From Comamonadaceae bacterium ALPHA2B (GTDB lineage: Bacteria; Pseudomonadota; Gammaproteobacteria; Burkholderiales; Burkholderiaceae_C), in the NCBI GenBank assembly GCA_005503065.1, contig SCOE01000006.1:178897-242896 (forward strand): a stretch of DNA of 64,000 nt. Reading direction: 5' to 3'. Position 1 is the stretch's first letter, and the number at the start of each line of letters is the position of its first letter. Shown here one piece after another: positions 26,901 to 34,690 of this stretch. The notes beneath the pieces were generated by a model. That model searched no databases and had not been told where the DNA came from. It was given only the letters and a program-made list of their open reading frames with translations. A program made the translations under genes and the position numbers.

Positions 26901-27686
26901 ACGAACGTGGCGCCACCGCCCGCCGTGGCGGCACGCCCCCGGCGCGGCTACGAAGGCGAGCGCCGCCGCCTGCTGGTGGTCGACAACGAGGAGACCGACC
27001 GCGAACTGCTCGTGCACCTGCTGGCGCCCCTGGGCTTCGAGTTGCGCACCGCCGCCAGCGGCCACGACGCGCTGGACCTGCTGGCCGCCGGCTTCCGGCC
27101 GCACGCCATGTTCGTGGACCTTGCGATGCCGGGCATCGACGGCTGGGAGACGCTGCGCCGGGCGCGCGCCTTCTGGGAGGCAGGCGAGGTCGGGGGCCGG
27201 CCGGCGACGGGCCGTCCCAAGTTGGACGCGGCCCCCTCGGGGGGCAGCGAGGACATGCAGTGCCGAGCGTGGGGGCCGGCGACTGCCATCGTCTCGGCCA
27301 ACGCCTTCGACAAGCGGCTGGAGAACGACGTCGGCATCACGCCCGAGGACTTCTTCGTCAAGCCGGTGCGCCACAGCGAGCTGCTGGACTGGCTGGAGCG
27401 CCGCCTGCAACTGCGCTGGACCGACGCGCCTGCGTCGCCGGCGCCCCAGCCGCCCGCGGCGGACGCTCCCGTGGCGCCGTCGCCGGATCGCCTGCGCGCC
27501 CTGGAGGAGGCCGTCCAGCTCGGTTACCTTCGCGGGATCATGAAACAGCTCGACGAGATCGACGCGGCACAGCCCGCCTGCGCCGCCTGGACCGCGCAGC
27601 AGCGCACGCGCGCGCGGCAGTTCCAGTTCGAGGCGGTGGCCGAGGCCATCCGACGAGCGGGCGCTGCGCCGGAGTCCGTGGCATGA
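23901..27686 (+). CDS. NCS1-type permease fused to histidine kinase and receiver domain
   Basis: 1261 residues in one open frame. Residues about 30-510 form an NCS1-family transporter (cytosine, purine, hydantoin and allantoin permeases) with about 12 membrane helices. A repeat-derived linker follows at about 511-547. Residues 574-615 are Cys-rich, with CVIC, CSLCC, then further Cys in CGDLC, suggesting metal binding. Two more helices lie near 645 and 715, then a HisKA with His778 in [18 protein letters not shown], a HATPase with [10 protein letters not shown] and EDTGPGMD, and a receiver with Asp1073 in [12 protein letters not shown]. The start GTG 23901 has a weak ribosome-binding site; an ATG at 25561 could yield a free kinase. 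The protein resembles CbrA-like transporter-kinase fusions in plan but not in transporter type. Confidence 0.85.
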   Translation: MHRNGVPSESAPAIDPRDTAREDAPQRIVKVRRDYNSWVGSETLEDYALRFTPQRFRKWSEWRVANTAFGAASFLILEAVGATLLVQYGFANAFWAILATGLIIFLAGWPISVYAARYGVDMDLLTRGAGFGYIGSTITSLIYASFTFIFFALEAAVMAYALELALGIPPAWGYLVCALVVIPLVTHGVSAISRLQLWTQPIWLLMLVVPFGFVLMRDAGAFAGITHYVGDRRGSAGFNLHLFGAALTVGIALITQMGEQADYLRFMPARTRANRGRWWLGVMAGGPGWVVLGVVKMLGGALLAYLAITHMVPTERAVDPNQMYLAAYEYVFPNYGWAVAATALFVVISQLKINVTNAYAGSLAWSNFFSRVTHSHPGRVVWVVFNALIAFMLMEMNVFEALGDVLGLYANIAIAWMMAVVADLVVNKPLGLSPPGIEFKRAHLWDINPVGVGAMVLASALSITAHLGVFGPLAQSFSAVIALGTAFVTAPLIAWATRGKYYLARGDALLPSLPQAGEGRGEGGDGAQAARGHPLTPALSPAGRGSSAHTGPGMDRVTRWARVEGTASVALVTQRCVICEREYEGPDMAHCPAYQGAICSLCCTLDARCGDLCKPQASLSAQWSATLRWLLPRRVWPYLDTGLGHFIMLMLIVVPLLAAVFGVLYQQELRGVGEWVQAGAAAAPGVGKAVSAEVGSALRGGFFKAYMALLLIAGIVAWWLVLAHQSRKVAQEESNRQTRLLMREIELHRETDRALQEAKQTADAANQAKSRYISAISHELRTPLNSILGYAQLMGEDASVPPHRQQAVAVIKRGGEHLLSLIEGTLDLAHIESGKLTLQARPLRFVDMLRELAEMFEPQAADKGLHFRFEPAGNLPEVVRADEKRVRQILINLLGNAIKFTARGEVGLRVAYAREFATLEIEDTGPGMDAQALARIFEPFVRVESPGTAATPGAGLGLTMAKMLTDLMGGEMKVQSVPGQGSVFRVRLFLPRVHEAPARGTNVAPPPAVAARPRRGYEGERRRLLVVDNEETDRELLVHLLAPLGFELRTAASGHDALDLLAAGFRPHAMFVDLAMPGIDGWETLRRARAFWEAGEVGGRPATGRPKLDAAPSGGSEDMQCRAWGPATAIVSANAFDKRLENDVGITPEDFFVKPVRHSELLDWLERRLQLRWTDAPASPAPQPPAADAPVAPSPDRLRALEEAVQLGYLRGIMKQLDEIDAAQPACAAWTAQQRTRARQFQFEAVAEAIRRAGAAPESVA
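25431..25538. repeat. REP-like palindromic repeat in frame within the permease-kinase gene
   Basis: CCCTCGCTCCC.GGAGAGGGTCGGGGTGAGGGTGG (left, about 25431-25471) and CCCTCACCCCAGCCCTCTCCC.GGGGCGAGGG (right, about 25496-25538) form two imperfect inverted arms around a short spacer. CCCTCACCCCAGCCCTCTCCC is a well-known kind of intergenic repeat in Proteobacteria. The length keeps the frame open and encodes a Gly/Pro/Arg-rich linker between the transporter and the sensor. Confidence 0.75.
27229..27276. repeat. CCCCCGAGGGGGC-type repeat, in frame within receiver domain
   Basis: GCGGCCCCCTCGGGGGGCAG with GCGTGGGGGC after a spacer, the reverse complement of the elements at 35367 and 37582. It encodes a Pro/Gly/Ser-rich insert ([11 protein letters not shown]) between the phosphorylated Asp region and the SANAFDKRL beta-strand of the receiver. 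Confidence 0.6.
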
Positions 27687-28714
27687 AGCCCCCGCCGTCG
27701 CCCCTGGCGGCCAGCCTGCGCGAAGAGACCGCGCGCGGCGACCTGGTGCTCGTCGTCGACGACGTGCCCGACAACCTCGCCATGCTGCACGACGCGCTGG
27801 ACGAGTCGGGCTACACGGTGCTGGTGGCCACCAGCGGCGAGGCGGCGCTGGCCCGCGCCGCGCAGGCGCAGCCCGACATCGTGCTGCTCGACGCCATGAT
27901 GCCGGGCATGGACGGCTTCGAGGTCGCGCGCCGGCTCAAGGCCGACGTGGCCACCTCCCACATCCCCATCGTCTTCATGACGGGACTGACCGAGACCGAG
28001 CACCTGGTGGCTGCGCTGGACGCCGGCGGCGTGGACTACGTGACCAAGCCGATCAAGCCCAAGGAAGTGCTCGCGCGCATGAACGTGCACCTGCAGGGCG
28101 CCCGCGCGGCGCGCCAGCAGGCCCAGCAGGCCGGGCAGGCGCGCAATGCCCTCGATGCCTTCGGCTACGCCAGCATCACGGTGCGCATGCCCGAGGGCCG
28201 GCTGATCTGGCAGACCTCGCTGGCGCGCGACCTGCTGCTGCGCTACTGCGGCACCACCGCGCCGCAGACGCCCACGGCCGTGCTCGACTGGCTGCACCAG
28301 CACCTGCCGGCCACGGCGGACGGTGTCGAGCCGCCACCGCTGACCATCGAGCAGGGCGCACGCCACCTGCAGCTGCGGGTGCACCAGCAGACCGGCGACC
28401 GCGACGAGCCCGGACTGAACCTGCCGGGCTGGGCCGGCGACTGGCTGCTCATCATCCGCGAGGTGTCCGACGCCAGCGTGATCGAGGCCATGAGCCTGGC
28501 GCTCAAGCTCACGGCGCGCGAGGCCGAGGTGCTGTACTGGGTGGTCAAGGGCAAGACCAACAAGGACATCGGCGACATCCTTGGCAGCAGCCCGGCCACC
28601 GCCAAGAAGCACCTCGAGCGCGTGTTCGTCAAGCTCGGCGTGGAGACGCGCACCGCGGCCGCGGGCGTGGCGATCAAGCGCATCCGCATGATCCAGCCGC
28701 ACTTCGAGGTGTAG
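27683..28714 (+). CDS. Response regulator, REC-LuxR HTH type
   Basis: 343 residues. A receiver (residues about 20-140) carries Asp in [12 protein letters not shown] and Lys in [10 protein letters not shown]-terminal LuxR HTH (about 275-335) reads [26 protein letters not shown]. The ATG overlaps the stop of the permease-kinase gene by four bases (ATGA at 27683-27686), so the two form a sensor-regulator pair. The regulator may control transport, urease or catabolic genes; targets are not known. Confidence 0.93.
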   Translation: MKPPPSPLAASLREETARGDLVLVVDDVPDNLAMLHDALDESGYTVLVATSGEAALARAAQAQPDIVLLDAMMPGMDGFEVARRLKADVATSHIPIVFMTGLTETEHLVAALDAGGVDYVTKPIKPKEVLARMNVHLQGARAARQQAQQAGQARNALDAFGYASITVRMPEGRLIWQTSLARDLLLRYCGTTAPQTPTAVLDWLHQHLPATADGVEPPPLTIEQGARHLQLRVHQQTGDRDEPGLNLPGWAGDWLLIIREVSDASVIEAMSLALKLTAREAEVLYWVVKGKTNKDIGDILGSSPATAKKHLERVFVKLGVETRTAAAGVAIKRIRMIQPHFEV

Positions 28715-28750
28715 CAAAGGCGCCATGCGCTGCGGCTATGCTGCGCGCCC

Positions 28751-29428
28751 ATGCCGCTTCGCCTCCGAATTCCGCACCTCCTGCCGCAAGCTGCCCTGGC
28801 ACTGGCGGCGGGCAGCGCGGGCGCGGGGGGCCACTTCGACGTCGACGATGCCGACACGCTGGCGCCCGGACGCTGCCAGGTCGAGTCCTGGGCCGGGCGG
28901 GCGGACGCCACCGCCACCGGCTTCCAGCACATCGGGCCGGCCTGCCGCATCGGCCCGGTCGAACTGGGCCTGAATCTCGACCGCTCGTCCTCGCCGGATG
29001 CGCGCAGCCGGACGGTGGGGCCGGCCGTCAAGTGGACCTGGTACGGCCGGCCCGACGATCCGTTGCGCGCCGCCGTCGAGTTCGCCGCGTCCTGGGACCT
29101 GCGCAACCATGGCAGGCCCAGCCGCCAGTGGCTGCTGCCGGTGACCTGGCAGCCGCTGCCGAGCCTGCAGCTGCATGCCAACCTCGGCGCCGACTGGGCC
29201 GCCGGCAGCGGCACGCGCACGGGCCGTGTCGGCGCGGCCGCGGAGTGGGCGGTGGACGAGAAGGTCTCGTTCATCCTCGAGCGCAACCGCGCCCAGGGCG
29301 CATGGACCACGCGCGGCGGGCTGCGCTTCGGGCTGACGCCGATGCTGACGCTGGACCTCAGCGCCGCCAAGGTGCGGCCCGGCGGCGCGGTCTACACCGT
29401 GGGGCTGAGCCACGAGTTCGGGCGCTGA
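28751..29428 (+). CDS. Predicted outer-membrane-type secreted protein
   Basis: 225 residues. An N-terminal signal peptide (about residues 1-26, ALALAAGSAGAGG) is followed by alternating short hydrophobic strands rich in Gly, Trp and Arg, ending in YTVGLSHEFGR, a terminal Phe-containing beta-strand typical of outer-membrane barrels. No named family was recognised. It follows the response-regulator gene by 36 bases and may belong to the same system. Confidence 0.6.
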   Translation: MPLRLRIPHLLPQAALALAAGSAGAGGHFDVDDADTLAPGRCQVESWAGRADATATGFQHIGPACRIGPVELGLNLDRSSSPDARSRTVGPAVKWTWYGRPDDPLRAAVEFAASWDLRNHGRPSRQWLLPVTWQPLPSLQLHANLGADWAAGSGTRTGRVGAAAEWAVDEKVSFILERNRAQGAWTTRGGLRFGLTPMLTLDLSAAKVRPGGAVYTVGLSHEFGR

Positions 29429-29462
29429 GGTTGAGCCGTCCGCGGTTTCAAGCCAAATCTGG

Positions 29463-29508
29463 CTCCAGCGCCCGCCCCGCCTGCGCGAGCAGCTATGGAT
29501 TCGATAGC
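29463..29508. repeat. GCTAT-type short palindromic repeat (copy 1)
   Basis: A reverse-oriented copy: GCTAT and ATAGC arms (29492-29508) plus the GC-rich half (29463-29489). It lies between convergent genes and supplies the last codons and the TAG stop of the ChaC-type gene. Confidence 0.7.
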
Positions 29509-30278
29509 AAGGAAGGCGCTGCGGCCACCGGGCCCGCCACGGTCTGCGGGCCATCCCGCGTGACGATGGCGGCCGGTGGCGCGGGCGGCAGCTGCGCCAG
29601 CGCTGCGCGCAGCCGTTCGATCGCGGCGTCGCGGATGCCCAGGCGCTCCAGCGCCGCGACGGTCTGGTCGAAATACGCGCGGCAGGAGCCGAGGCTGCCG
29701 GCGGCGGTGGCGATGTGGCGCATGGCCTCCTCGGGCTGCAGGGCGCCGGCGTAGCGCGGGTGGCGCCGGTTCGCCACGAAGGTGAGGGCGCGGCTGCGCT
29801 GGCCGCCGATGTCGGCCTGCACCCAGCGCGCGTCGTAGGTGCCGCCCAGCATCTCGCGGCGCCACAGCAGCGTCAGCTCGGTGCGCACCTGCTCGGCCGC
29901 GATGCGAAAGCCGATGCCGCGGCAGCCGCCGCCGCGGTCCAGCGCCAGCATCAGGCCCGGCACTTCGGGCGTGCCTCGGGCGGTGTAGAGCCACAGGCAG
30001 AAGCGGCGCGACCAGCCGCGCACGGTGGCGGGCAGGGCGTCGAGGTAGTGGATCGCCGGGTTCCACATCAGCGAGCCGTAGCCGAAGAGCCACAACGGTT
30101 CGTCGGCGGGGTGCGTCGCGAGCGTCTCGTCCAGCGAGGCCGCCAGTTCCTCGTCGCTGCGCAGCACCATGCCCGGGGGCGCGCTCGCGCGCAGCGCGGC
30201 CAGCAGGCTGCCGTCGTGCAGGCGCTCCCGCGTCAGCGGGCCGTCCACGGCGGGAAAGAGGAGCTTGGGCGTCGGCAT
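29493..30278 (-). CDS. chaC: Gamma-glutamylcyclotransferase, ChaC family
   Basis: 261 residues from ATG 30278. The family signature LWLFGYGSLMWNP is followed by YTARGTPEVPGLMLALD and LLWRREM with the conserved Glu. ChaC enzymes degrade glutathione to 5-oxoproline and Cys-Gly in the cytoplasm. The upstream ATG at 30365 is less likely because it lacks family residues. The 3' end lies in repeat DNA. Confidence 0.85.
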   Translation of the reverse strand: MPTPKLLFPAVDGPLTRERLHDGSLLAALRASAPPGMVLRSDEELAASLDETLATHPADEPLWLFGYGSLMWNPAIHYLDALPATVRGWSRRFCLWLYTARGTPEVPGLMLALDRGGGCRGIGFRIAAEQVRTELTLLWRREMLGGTYDARWVQADIGGQRSRALTFVANRRHPRYAGALQPEEAMRHIATAAGSLGSCRAYFDQTVAALERLGIRDAAIERLRAALAQLPPAPPAAIVTRDGPQTVAGPVAAAPSLLSNP

Positions 30279-30363
30279 GGGCGGGCGGCAGGAAGCCTGG
30301 GTGCGATGGAGCAAGGATAGGACCCGCACGCGCGAGTTCCGCCACCGGGGTCGCTCGCGGGGC

Positions 30364-30392
30364 AAAAAAAGAACGGCGCCCGAAGGCGCCGT
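30364..30392 (-). terminator. Rho-independent terminator of the tctBA genes
   Basis: ACGGCGCC (30373-30380), loop CGAA, GGCGCCGT (30385-30392) is a perfect eight-base stem. On the minus strand it is followed by a run of seven T (30370-30364), just after the tctA stop. Confidence 0.85.
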
Positions 30393-30416
30393 CGCAGATC
30401 CGGCCGCGCGGGCCCG

Positions 30417-31928
30417 TCACTCCTCGACGAAGGCTTCCTCGCGCTTGGCCTTCACGGCCGGCAGCAGCACGATCACCAGCAGTGCCGCCGCCGCGACCAG
30501 CAGGCCGGCCGAGATCGGCCGAGTGACCAGCACCGACCAGTCGCCGCGCGAGAGCAGCAGCGCCCGGCGCAGGTTCTCCTCCATCATCGGCCCCAGGATG
30601 AAGCCCAGCAGCAGCGGCGCCGGCTCGCACTTGAGCTTGAGGAAGGCATAGCCCACGATGCCGAAGATCGCCACCATCCACACGTCGAAGGTGTTGTTGT
30701 TCTCCGAATAGACGCCCACGGCGCAGAACAGCACGATGGCGGGGAAGAGCCACTTGTAGGGGATGGTCAGCAGCTTGATCCAGATGCCGATCATCGGCAG
30801 GTTCAGGATGATGAGCATCAGGTTGCCGATCCACATCGAGGCGATCAGGCCCCAGAACAGCTCGGGGTTGCTGGTCATCACCTGCGGGCCGGGCTGGATG
30901 TTGTGGATGGTCATCGCGCCGACCATCAGCGCCATCACGGGGTTGGGCGGAATGCCCAGCGTCAGCAGCGGGATGAAGGACGTCTGCGCACCGGCGTTGT
31001 TGGCCGACTCCGGCCCCGCCACGCCGCGGATGTTGCCCTTGCCGAAAGCCTCTTCGCCGGGCTTGCGCTTGATCTTCTTCTCGATCGTGTACGACGCGAA
31101 GGACGACAGCAGCGCGCCGCCGCCGGGCAGGATGCCCAGGGCCGAGCCCAGCGCCGTGCCGCGCAGCACCGCGGGTGCCATGCGCTTGAAGTCTTCCCTG
31201 GTCGGCATCAGGCCCTTGACCTTCGAGGTGAAGACCTCGCGCTGTTCCTCGGGCTGCGAGAGGTTGCCGATGATCTCGCCGTAGCCGAACACGCCCATGG
31301 CGATGGCGATGAAGCCGATGCCGTCGGTCAGCTCGGGAATGTCGAAGGAGTAGCGCGCCACGCCCGAGTTCACGTCGGTGCCCACCAGCCCCAGCGCGAG
31401 GCCCAGCAGGATCATCGTGATCGCCTTGAGCAGCGAACCCGAGGCCAGCACCACGGCGCCGATCAGGCCCAGGATCATGAGCGAGAAGTACTCGGCCGGG
31501 CCGAACTTGAAGGCCAGCTCCGTGAGCGGCGGCGCGAAGGCGGCCAGGATGATCGTGCCCACGCAGCCGGCGAAGAAGGAGCCCAGCCCCGCCGCGGCGA
31601 GCGCGGGTCCGGCGCGGCCCTTGCGCGCCATCTGGTAGCCGTCGATCACCGTGACCACGGAGGACGATTCGCCCGGCAGGTTGACCAGGATGGCGGTGGT
31701 CGATCCGCCGTATTGCGCACCGTAGTAGATGCCCGCCAGCATGATGAGCGCCGACACCGGCGGCAGCGCATAGGTGGCCGGCAGCAGCATCGCGATGGTG
31801 GCGACCGGGCCGATGCCCGGCAGCACGCCGATCAGGGTGCCCAGCAGGCAGCCGACGAAGGCGTAGACGAGGTTCTGGAAAGTGAAGGCGACGCCGAAGC
31901 CAATCGCCAGGTTGTCGAAGAGTTCCAT
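30417..31928 (-). CDS. tctA: Tripartite tricarboxylate transporter large permease, TctA
   Basis: 503 residues with about 12 membrane helices. GTLIGVLPGIGPVATIAMLL is the family motif near the N terminus, and a second Gly-Pro loop (LGILPGGGALLSSFASY) appears near residue 265. With TctB and a periplasmic TctC it imports citrate or other carboxylates by a secondary mechanism. No tctC gene is next to it in the window. Confidence 0.92.
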   Translation of the reverse strand: MELFDNLAIGFGVAFTFQNLVYAFVGCLLGTLIGVLPGIGPVATIAMLLPATYALPPVSALIMLAGIYYGAQYGGSTTAILVNLPGESSSVVTVIDGYQMARKGRAGPALAAAGLGSFFAGCVGTIILAAFAPPLTELAFKFGPAEYFSLMILGLIGAVVLASGSLLKAITMILLGLALGLVGTDVNSGVARYSFDIPELTDGIGFIAIAMGVFGYGEIIGNLSQPEEQREVFTSKVKGLMPTREDFKRMAPAVLRGTALGSALGILPGGGALLSSFASYTIEKKIKRKPGEEAFGKGNIRGVAGPESANNAGAQTSFIPLLTLGIPPNPVMALMVGAMTIHNIQPGPQVMTSNPELFWGLIASMWIGNLMLIILNLPMIGIWIKLLTIPYKWLFPAIVLFCAVGVYSENNNTFDVWMVAIFGIVGYAFLKLKCEPAPLLLGFILGPMMEENLRRALLLSRGDWSVLVTRPISAGLLVAAAALLVIVLLPAVKAKREEAFVEE

Positions 31929-31962
31929 GGGGCCGGAGCGGATGTCTCGTTGTAGGTGGGTG

Positions 31963-32448
31963 TCAGGCGACGAAGGTGGGCCACACGGGGAACTGCAGCT
32001 TGAGCGCGACGACGAAGGCCAGGTAGCTGCCGATGGCGAGGATGGTCGCCAGCACGGCCGAGGCCTTGAAGCTGAACTTGTCGCCCGCCAGGCCGGCGAT
32101 GAAGGTGAGCGCGTAGATGGCGACGATCAGCCCCATCGGCGGCAGCCCGATGCTCGGCAGGCCGCCGAGCAGCACGCCGAACATGAGGTTGGCGCTGATG
32201 ATGAAGACCAGCGGCTTCCAGGCGATGCGGCCCACGGGCTCGCCGTCCTCGGTGTCGACGACCATCGACTTGGCGGTGATGAGCGCGCCCATGATCGCGA
32301 TCAGCACGCCGACGATCAGCGGGAAGTAGCCGGGCCCCATGCGGGCGCCGGTGCCGACGTTGTAGGTGGTGGCGCCCCAGGCGAAGGCCACGCCGAAGGC
32401 GCAGAACAGCGCGCCGGAAAAGAAGTCTCTCTGACTCTTGATCTTCAC
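31963..32448 (-). CDS. tctB: Tripartite tricarboxylate transporter small membrane protein, TctB
   Basis: 161 residues from GTG 32448, with AAGGAG about nine bases upstream. Upstream ATG codons would add a Pro/His-rich stretch foreign to the family. Four membrane helices, with GARMGPGYFPLIVGVLIAI as the TctB signature. It is 34 bases upstream of tctA and forms the transporter's small subunit. Confidence 0.88.
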   Translation of the reverse strand: MKIKSQRDFFSGALFCAFGVAFAWGATTYNVGTGARMGPGYFPLIVGVLIAIMGALITAKSMVVDTEDGEPVGRIAWKPLVFIISANLMFGVLLGGLPSIGLPPMGLIVAIYALTFIAGLAGDKFSFKASAVLATILAIGSYLAFVVALKLQFPVWPTFVA

Positions 32449-32563
32449 CCTGGAAGTCTCCTTGTATCGATGCGGAACGTGCGGGCAGCAGGGCCCGCCG
32501 TGCGGGACACGGAACGTGCAGCGGCGATCGTAGGAAGGCATCGGCCGGGCGTGCATGACCGAA

Positions 32564-32583
32564 ACATTGCCGTTCGGCAATGT
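32564..32583. promoter_or_regulatory. Perfect 20-bp dyad upstream of tctB
   Basis: ACATTGCCG (32564-32572), TT, CGGCAATGT (32575-32583). It lies between the kinase gene and tctB and is a candidate binding site for the response regulator, or a hairpin after the kinase gene. No T-run follows, so the operator reading is preferred. Confidence 0.45.
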
Positions 32584-32616
32584 GGGCCGGCCGGGGCCTG
32601 CCGCGCCGAAGCCGCC

Positions 32617-33978
32617 TCAGCCGCGCGCCGGGAACTCGAGGCGAACGATCAGGCCCGGGCCGGCATCGGCGTAGCCGATCCGCCCGCCGTGCAGCGCGAC
32701 CACCGCGCGCACGCTCGCCAGGCCCAGGCCCTGGCCGGGCAGCTCGGGCACGAGGCGCAGGAAGCGCGTGCCGATGCGCTCGCGCTCGGCCGCGGGCACG
32801 CCCGGGCCGTCGTCGCGCACGGTCAGCACCGCGCGGCCGTCGTCCCAGCGGGCGCCCACGACGACGGTGCAGCCGGCGCCGCCGTACTTCAGGGCGTTGT
32901 CCACCAGGTTGGCAACCACGCCGGCCAGCAGGTCGCGGTCGCCGGGCACCACCACCTCCTCGTCGCCCGCCTCGCGCTGCAGCGTGGCGCCCTGCGCCTC
33001 GGCCACGGCGTCGTACAGCTCCAGCACGTCGCCGACGATGGTGTGCAGCGCCACGGGACCGAAGTCGCGGCGGCGCGCACCGGCTTCAGCCTCGGCGATC
33101 TGCAGCAGCTTCTCGAACACCGTGCCGAGCTCCTCGAGCTCGCCGATGGCGGTGGCGACGGCACGCTGGCGCTCCGCCGCCGGCACACCCTCGGCCTGGG
33201 CCGCGCGCAGGCCCAGCAGCACGCGCGTGAGCGGGGTGCGCAGGTTGTGGGCGATGGTGTCGGACACGTGCCGCACGCCGGCCATCAACGACTCGATGCG
33301 GTCGAGCATCGCGTTGATGTCCTGTCCGAGGCGGGCGAACTCGTCGTCCTGTGCGTCGACCACCACGCGCTCGCGCAGGTCGCCGTCGGCGATGCGCGTG
33401 GCGGTGCGGCGCACGGCGCCCACCGCGCGGTCCAGCTCCTGGCGGAACACGAAGACCCCGCCCACGAGCAGCAGCAGCGCCACCACGCCGGCCGCGGCGC
33501 TGGCGCTGACGACCAGCGACTCCAGCGCCTCCTGGTCGCGCAGGTCGTGGCCCGCCACCAGCACGTGGCCGTCGGCCAGCCGCCGCTGCGCCAGGTAGCC
33601 GGTGACCACCTCGCCGCGGCGCAGCGCGCGGCGCTGGCCGTCGCTGTCGCCGATGCCCTCGGGCAGCGCATCGAGGTTGCCGGCCAGGCGCCGGCCGTCG
33701 GGGGCGGCCAGGAAGTACATCTCCTCGTCGGACTGGCGGCCGTCGGCCAGCGCTGCGTCGATCGCCTGCGCGACCCCGGCGGCGCCCTCGCCGTCGAAGC
33801 GCGCGACGAGCTGCTGCACGGTGGCGCCCACCTGGCGCGCGATGCGCTGGTGCAGCACGCCCACCGTCTGCAGGTAGACGATGGCCAGCGCCGCCATCAT
33901 CGTGATGGCCACCAGCACCGCGTACTGGAAGGCAAGCCGGAAGCCCGCCGAGGCCCACAGGCGGCGCAGCGTGCCCAT
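32617..33978 (-). CDS. Sensor histidine kinase, TctE-like
   Basis: 453 residues. Two membrane helices (about residues 14-38 and 165-185) flank a periplasmic domain, then HAMP, HisKA with His in SDTIAHNLRTPLTRVLLGL, and HATPase with VVANLVDNALKYG and RDDGPGVP. ATG 33978 overlaps the stop of the regulator gene (TGATG). The family resembles TctE/EnvZ-class kinases that sense carboxylates. The pairing with tctBA suggests it senses the transported compound. Confidence 0.87.
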   Translation of the reverse strand: MGTLRRLWASAGFRLAFQYAVLVAITMMAALAIVYLQTVGVLHQRIARQVGATVQQLVARFDGEGAAGVAQAIDAALADGRQSDEEMYFLAAPDGRRLAGNLDALPEGIGDSDGQRRALRRGEVVTGYLAQRRLADGHVLVAGHDLRDQEALESLVVSASAAAGVVALLLLVGGVFVFRQELDRAVGAVRRTATRIADGDLRERVVVDAQDDEFARLGQDINAMLDRIESLMAGVRHVSDTIAHNLRTPLTRVLLGLRAAQAEGVPAAERQRAVATAIGELEELGTVFEKLLQIAEAEAGARRRDFGPVALHTIVGDVLELYDAVAEAQGATLQREAGDEEVVVPGDRDLLAGVVANLVDNALKYGGAGCTVVVGARWDDGRAVLTVRDDGPGVPAAERERIGTRFLRLVPELPGQGLGLASVRAVVALHGGRIGYADAGPGLIVRLEFPARG

Positions 33979-34673
33979 CAGGCCGGCGGCGCGTCGGGGG
34001 CGGCCAGGCGGTAGCCCACGCCCCGCTCGGTGTGGATGAGCGAGGGGCCGCCGGCCGCGTCGAGCTTGGTGCGCAGGCGGCTGATCTGCACGTCGATCAC
34101 GTTGGTCTGGGGGTCGAACTGGTAGTCCCACACGGCCTCGAGCAGCATGGTGCGCGTCATCACCTGTCCGGCGTTGAGCATCAGGCAGGCCAGCAGGCGG
34201 AATTCGCGCGGCTGCAGCGCGATGGCGCGTCCTGCGCGCTCGACCTTGCGACTGCCCAGGTCCAGCCGCAGGTCGGCCACCTGCAGCACGCGCAGCTCGG
34301 GGCCCGGGCGCGAACGGCGCACCAGTGCCTCGGCGCGGGCGGCCAGTTCGGAGAAGGCGAAGGGCTTGGCCAGGTAGTCGTCGCCGCCGGCTTTCAGGCC
34401 GCGTACGCGCTCGTCGAGCGCGCTCAGGGCGCTGAGCACCAGCACGGGAGTGCGCAGGCCCAGGTTGCGCAGCGTCGACAGGATCGAGAGGCCATCCACG
34501 CCGTTGGGCAGCATGCGGTCGAGGATGACCAGGTCCCAGGCCTCGCCGGTGGCGCGCGCCAGCGCGTCGGCCCCGTCGCGGCACACGACCGCCACATGGC
34601 CCATGGCGCGGAAGCCGTCGGCGATGTAGCGGGCGTTGGCCTCGTCGTCCTCGATCACCAGGCAGCGCCACAT
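33978..34673 (-). CDS. OmpR-family response regulator, TctD-like
   Basis: 231 residues from ATG 34673. The receiver has Asp in LVILDRMLPNGVDG and Lys in DDYLAKPFAFSEL; the C-terminal winged HTH reads LLACLMLNAGQVMTRTMLLE and SRLRTKL near the end. An ATG at 34748 adds a tail that does not match the family. It likely controls tctBA. Confidence 0.9.
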   Translation of the reverse strand: MWRCLVIEDDEANARYIADGFRAMGHVAVVCRDGADALARATGEAWDLVILDRMLPNGVDGLSILSTLRNLGLRTPVLVLSALSALDERVRGLKAGGDDYLAKPFAFSELAARAEALVRRSRPGPELRVLQVADLRLDLGSRKVERAGRAIALQPREFRLLACLMLNAGQVMTRTMLLEAVWDYQFDPQTNVIDVQISRLRTKLDAAGGPSLIHTERGVGYRLAAPDAPPA

Positions 34674-34690
34674 GGCGCTGGGCGGTGCGC

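Noticed and set aside
23499..27410. A 1303-codon minus-strand frame that ends as ureA
   Set aside because: Only the last 100 codons are UreA. The rest is antisense to the permease-kinase gene and has His/Arg/Gln-rich shadow composition.
25561..27686. A separate kinase gene starting at ATG 25561
   Set aside because: The frame is continuous with the permease and the repeat lies between; a separate start with AGGA is possible but unproven, so one gene is annotated.
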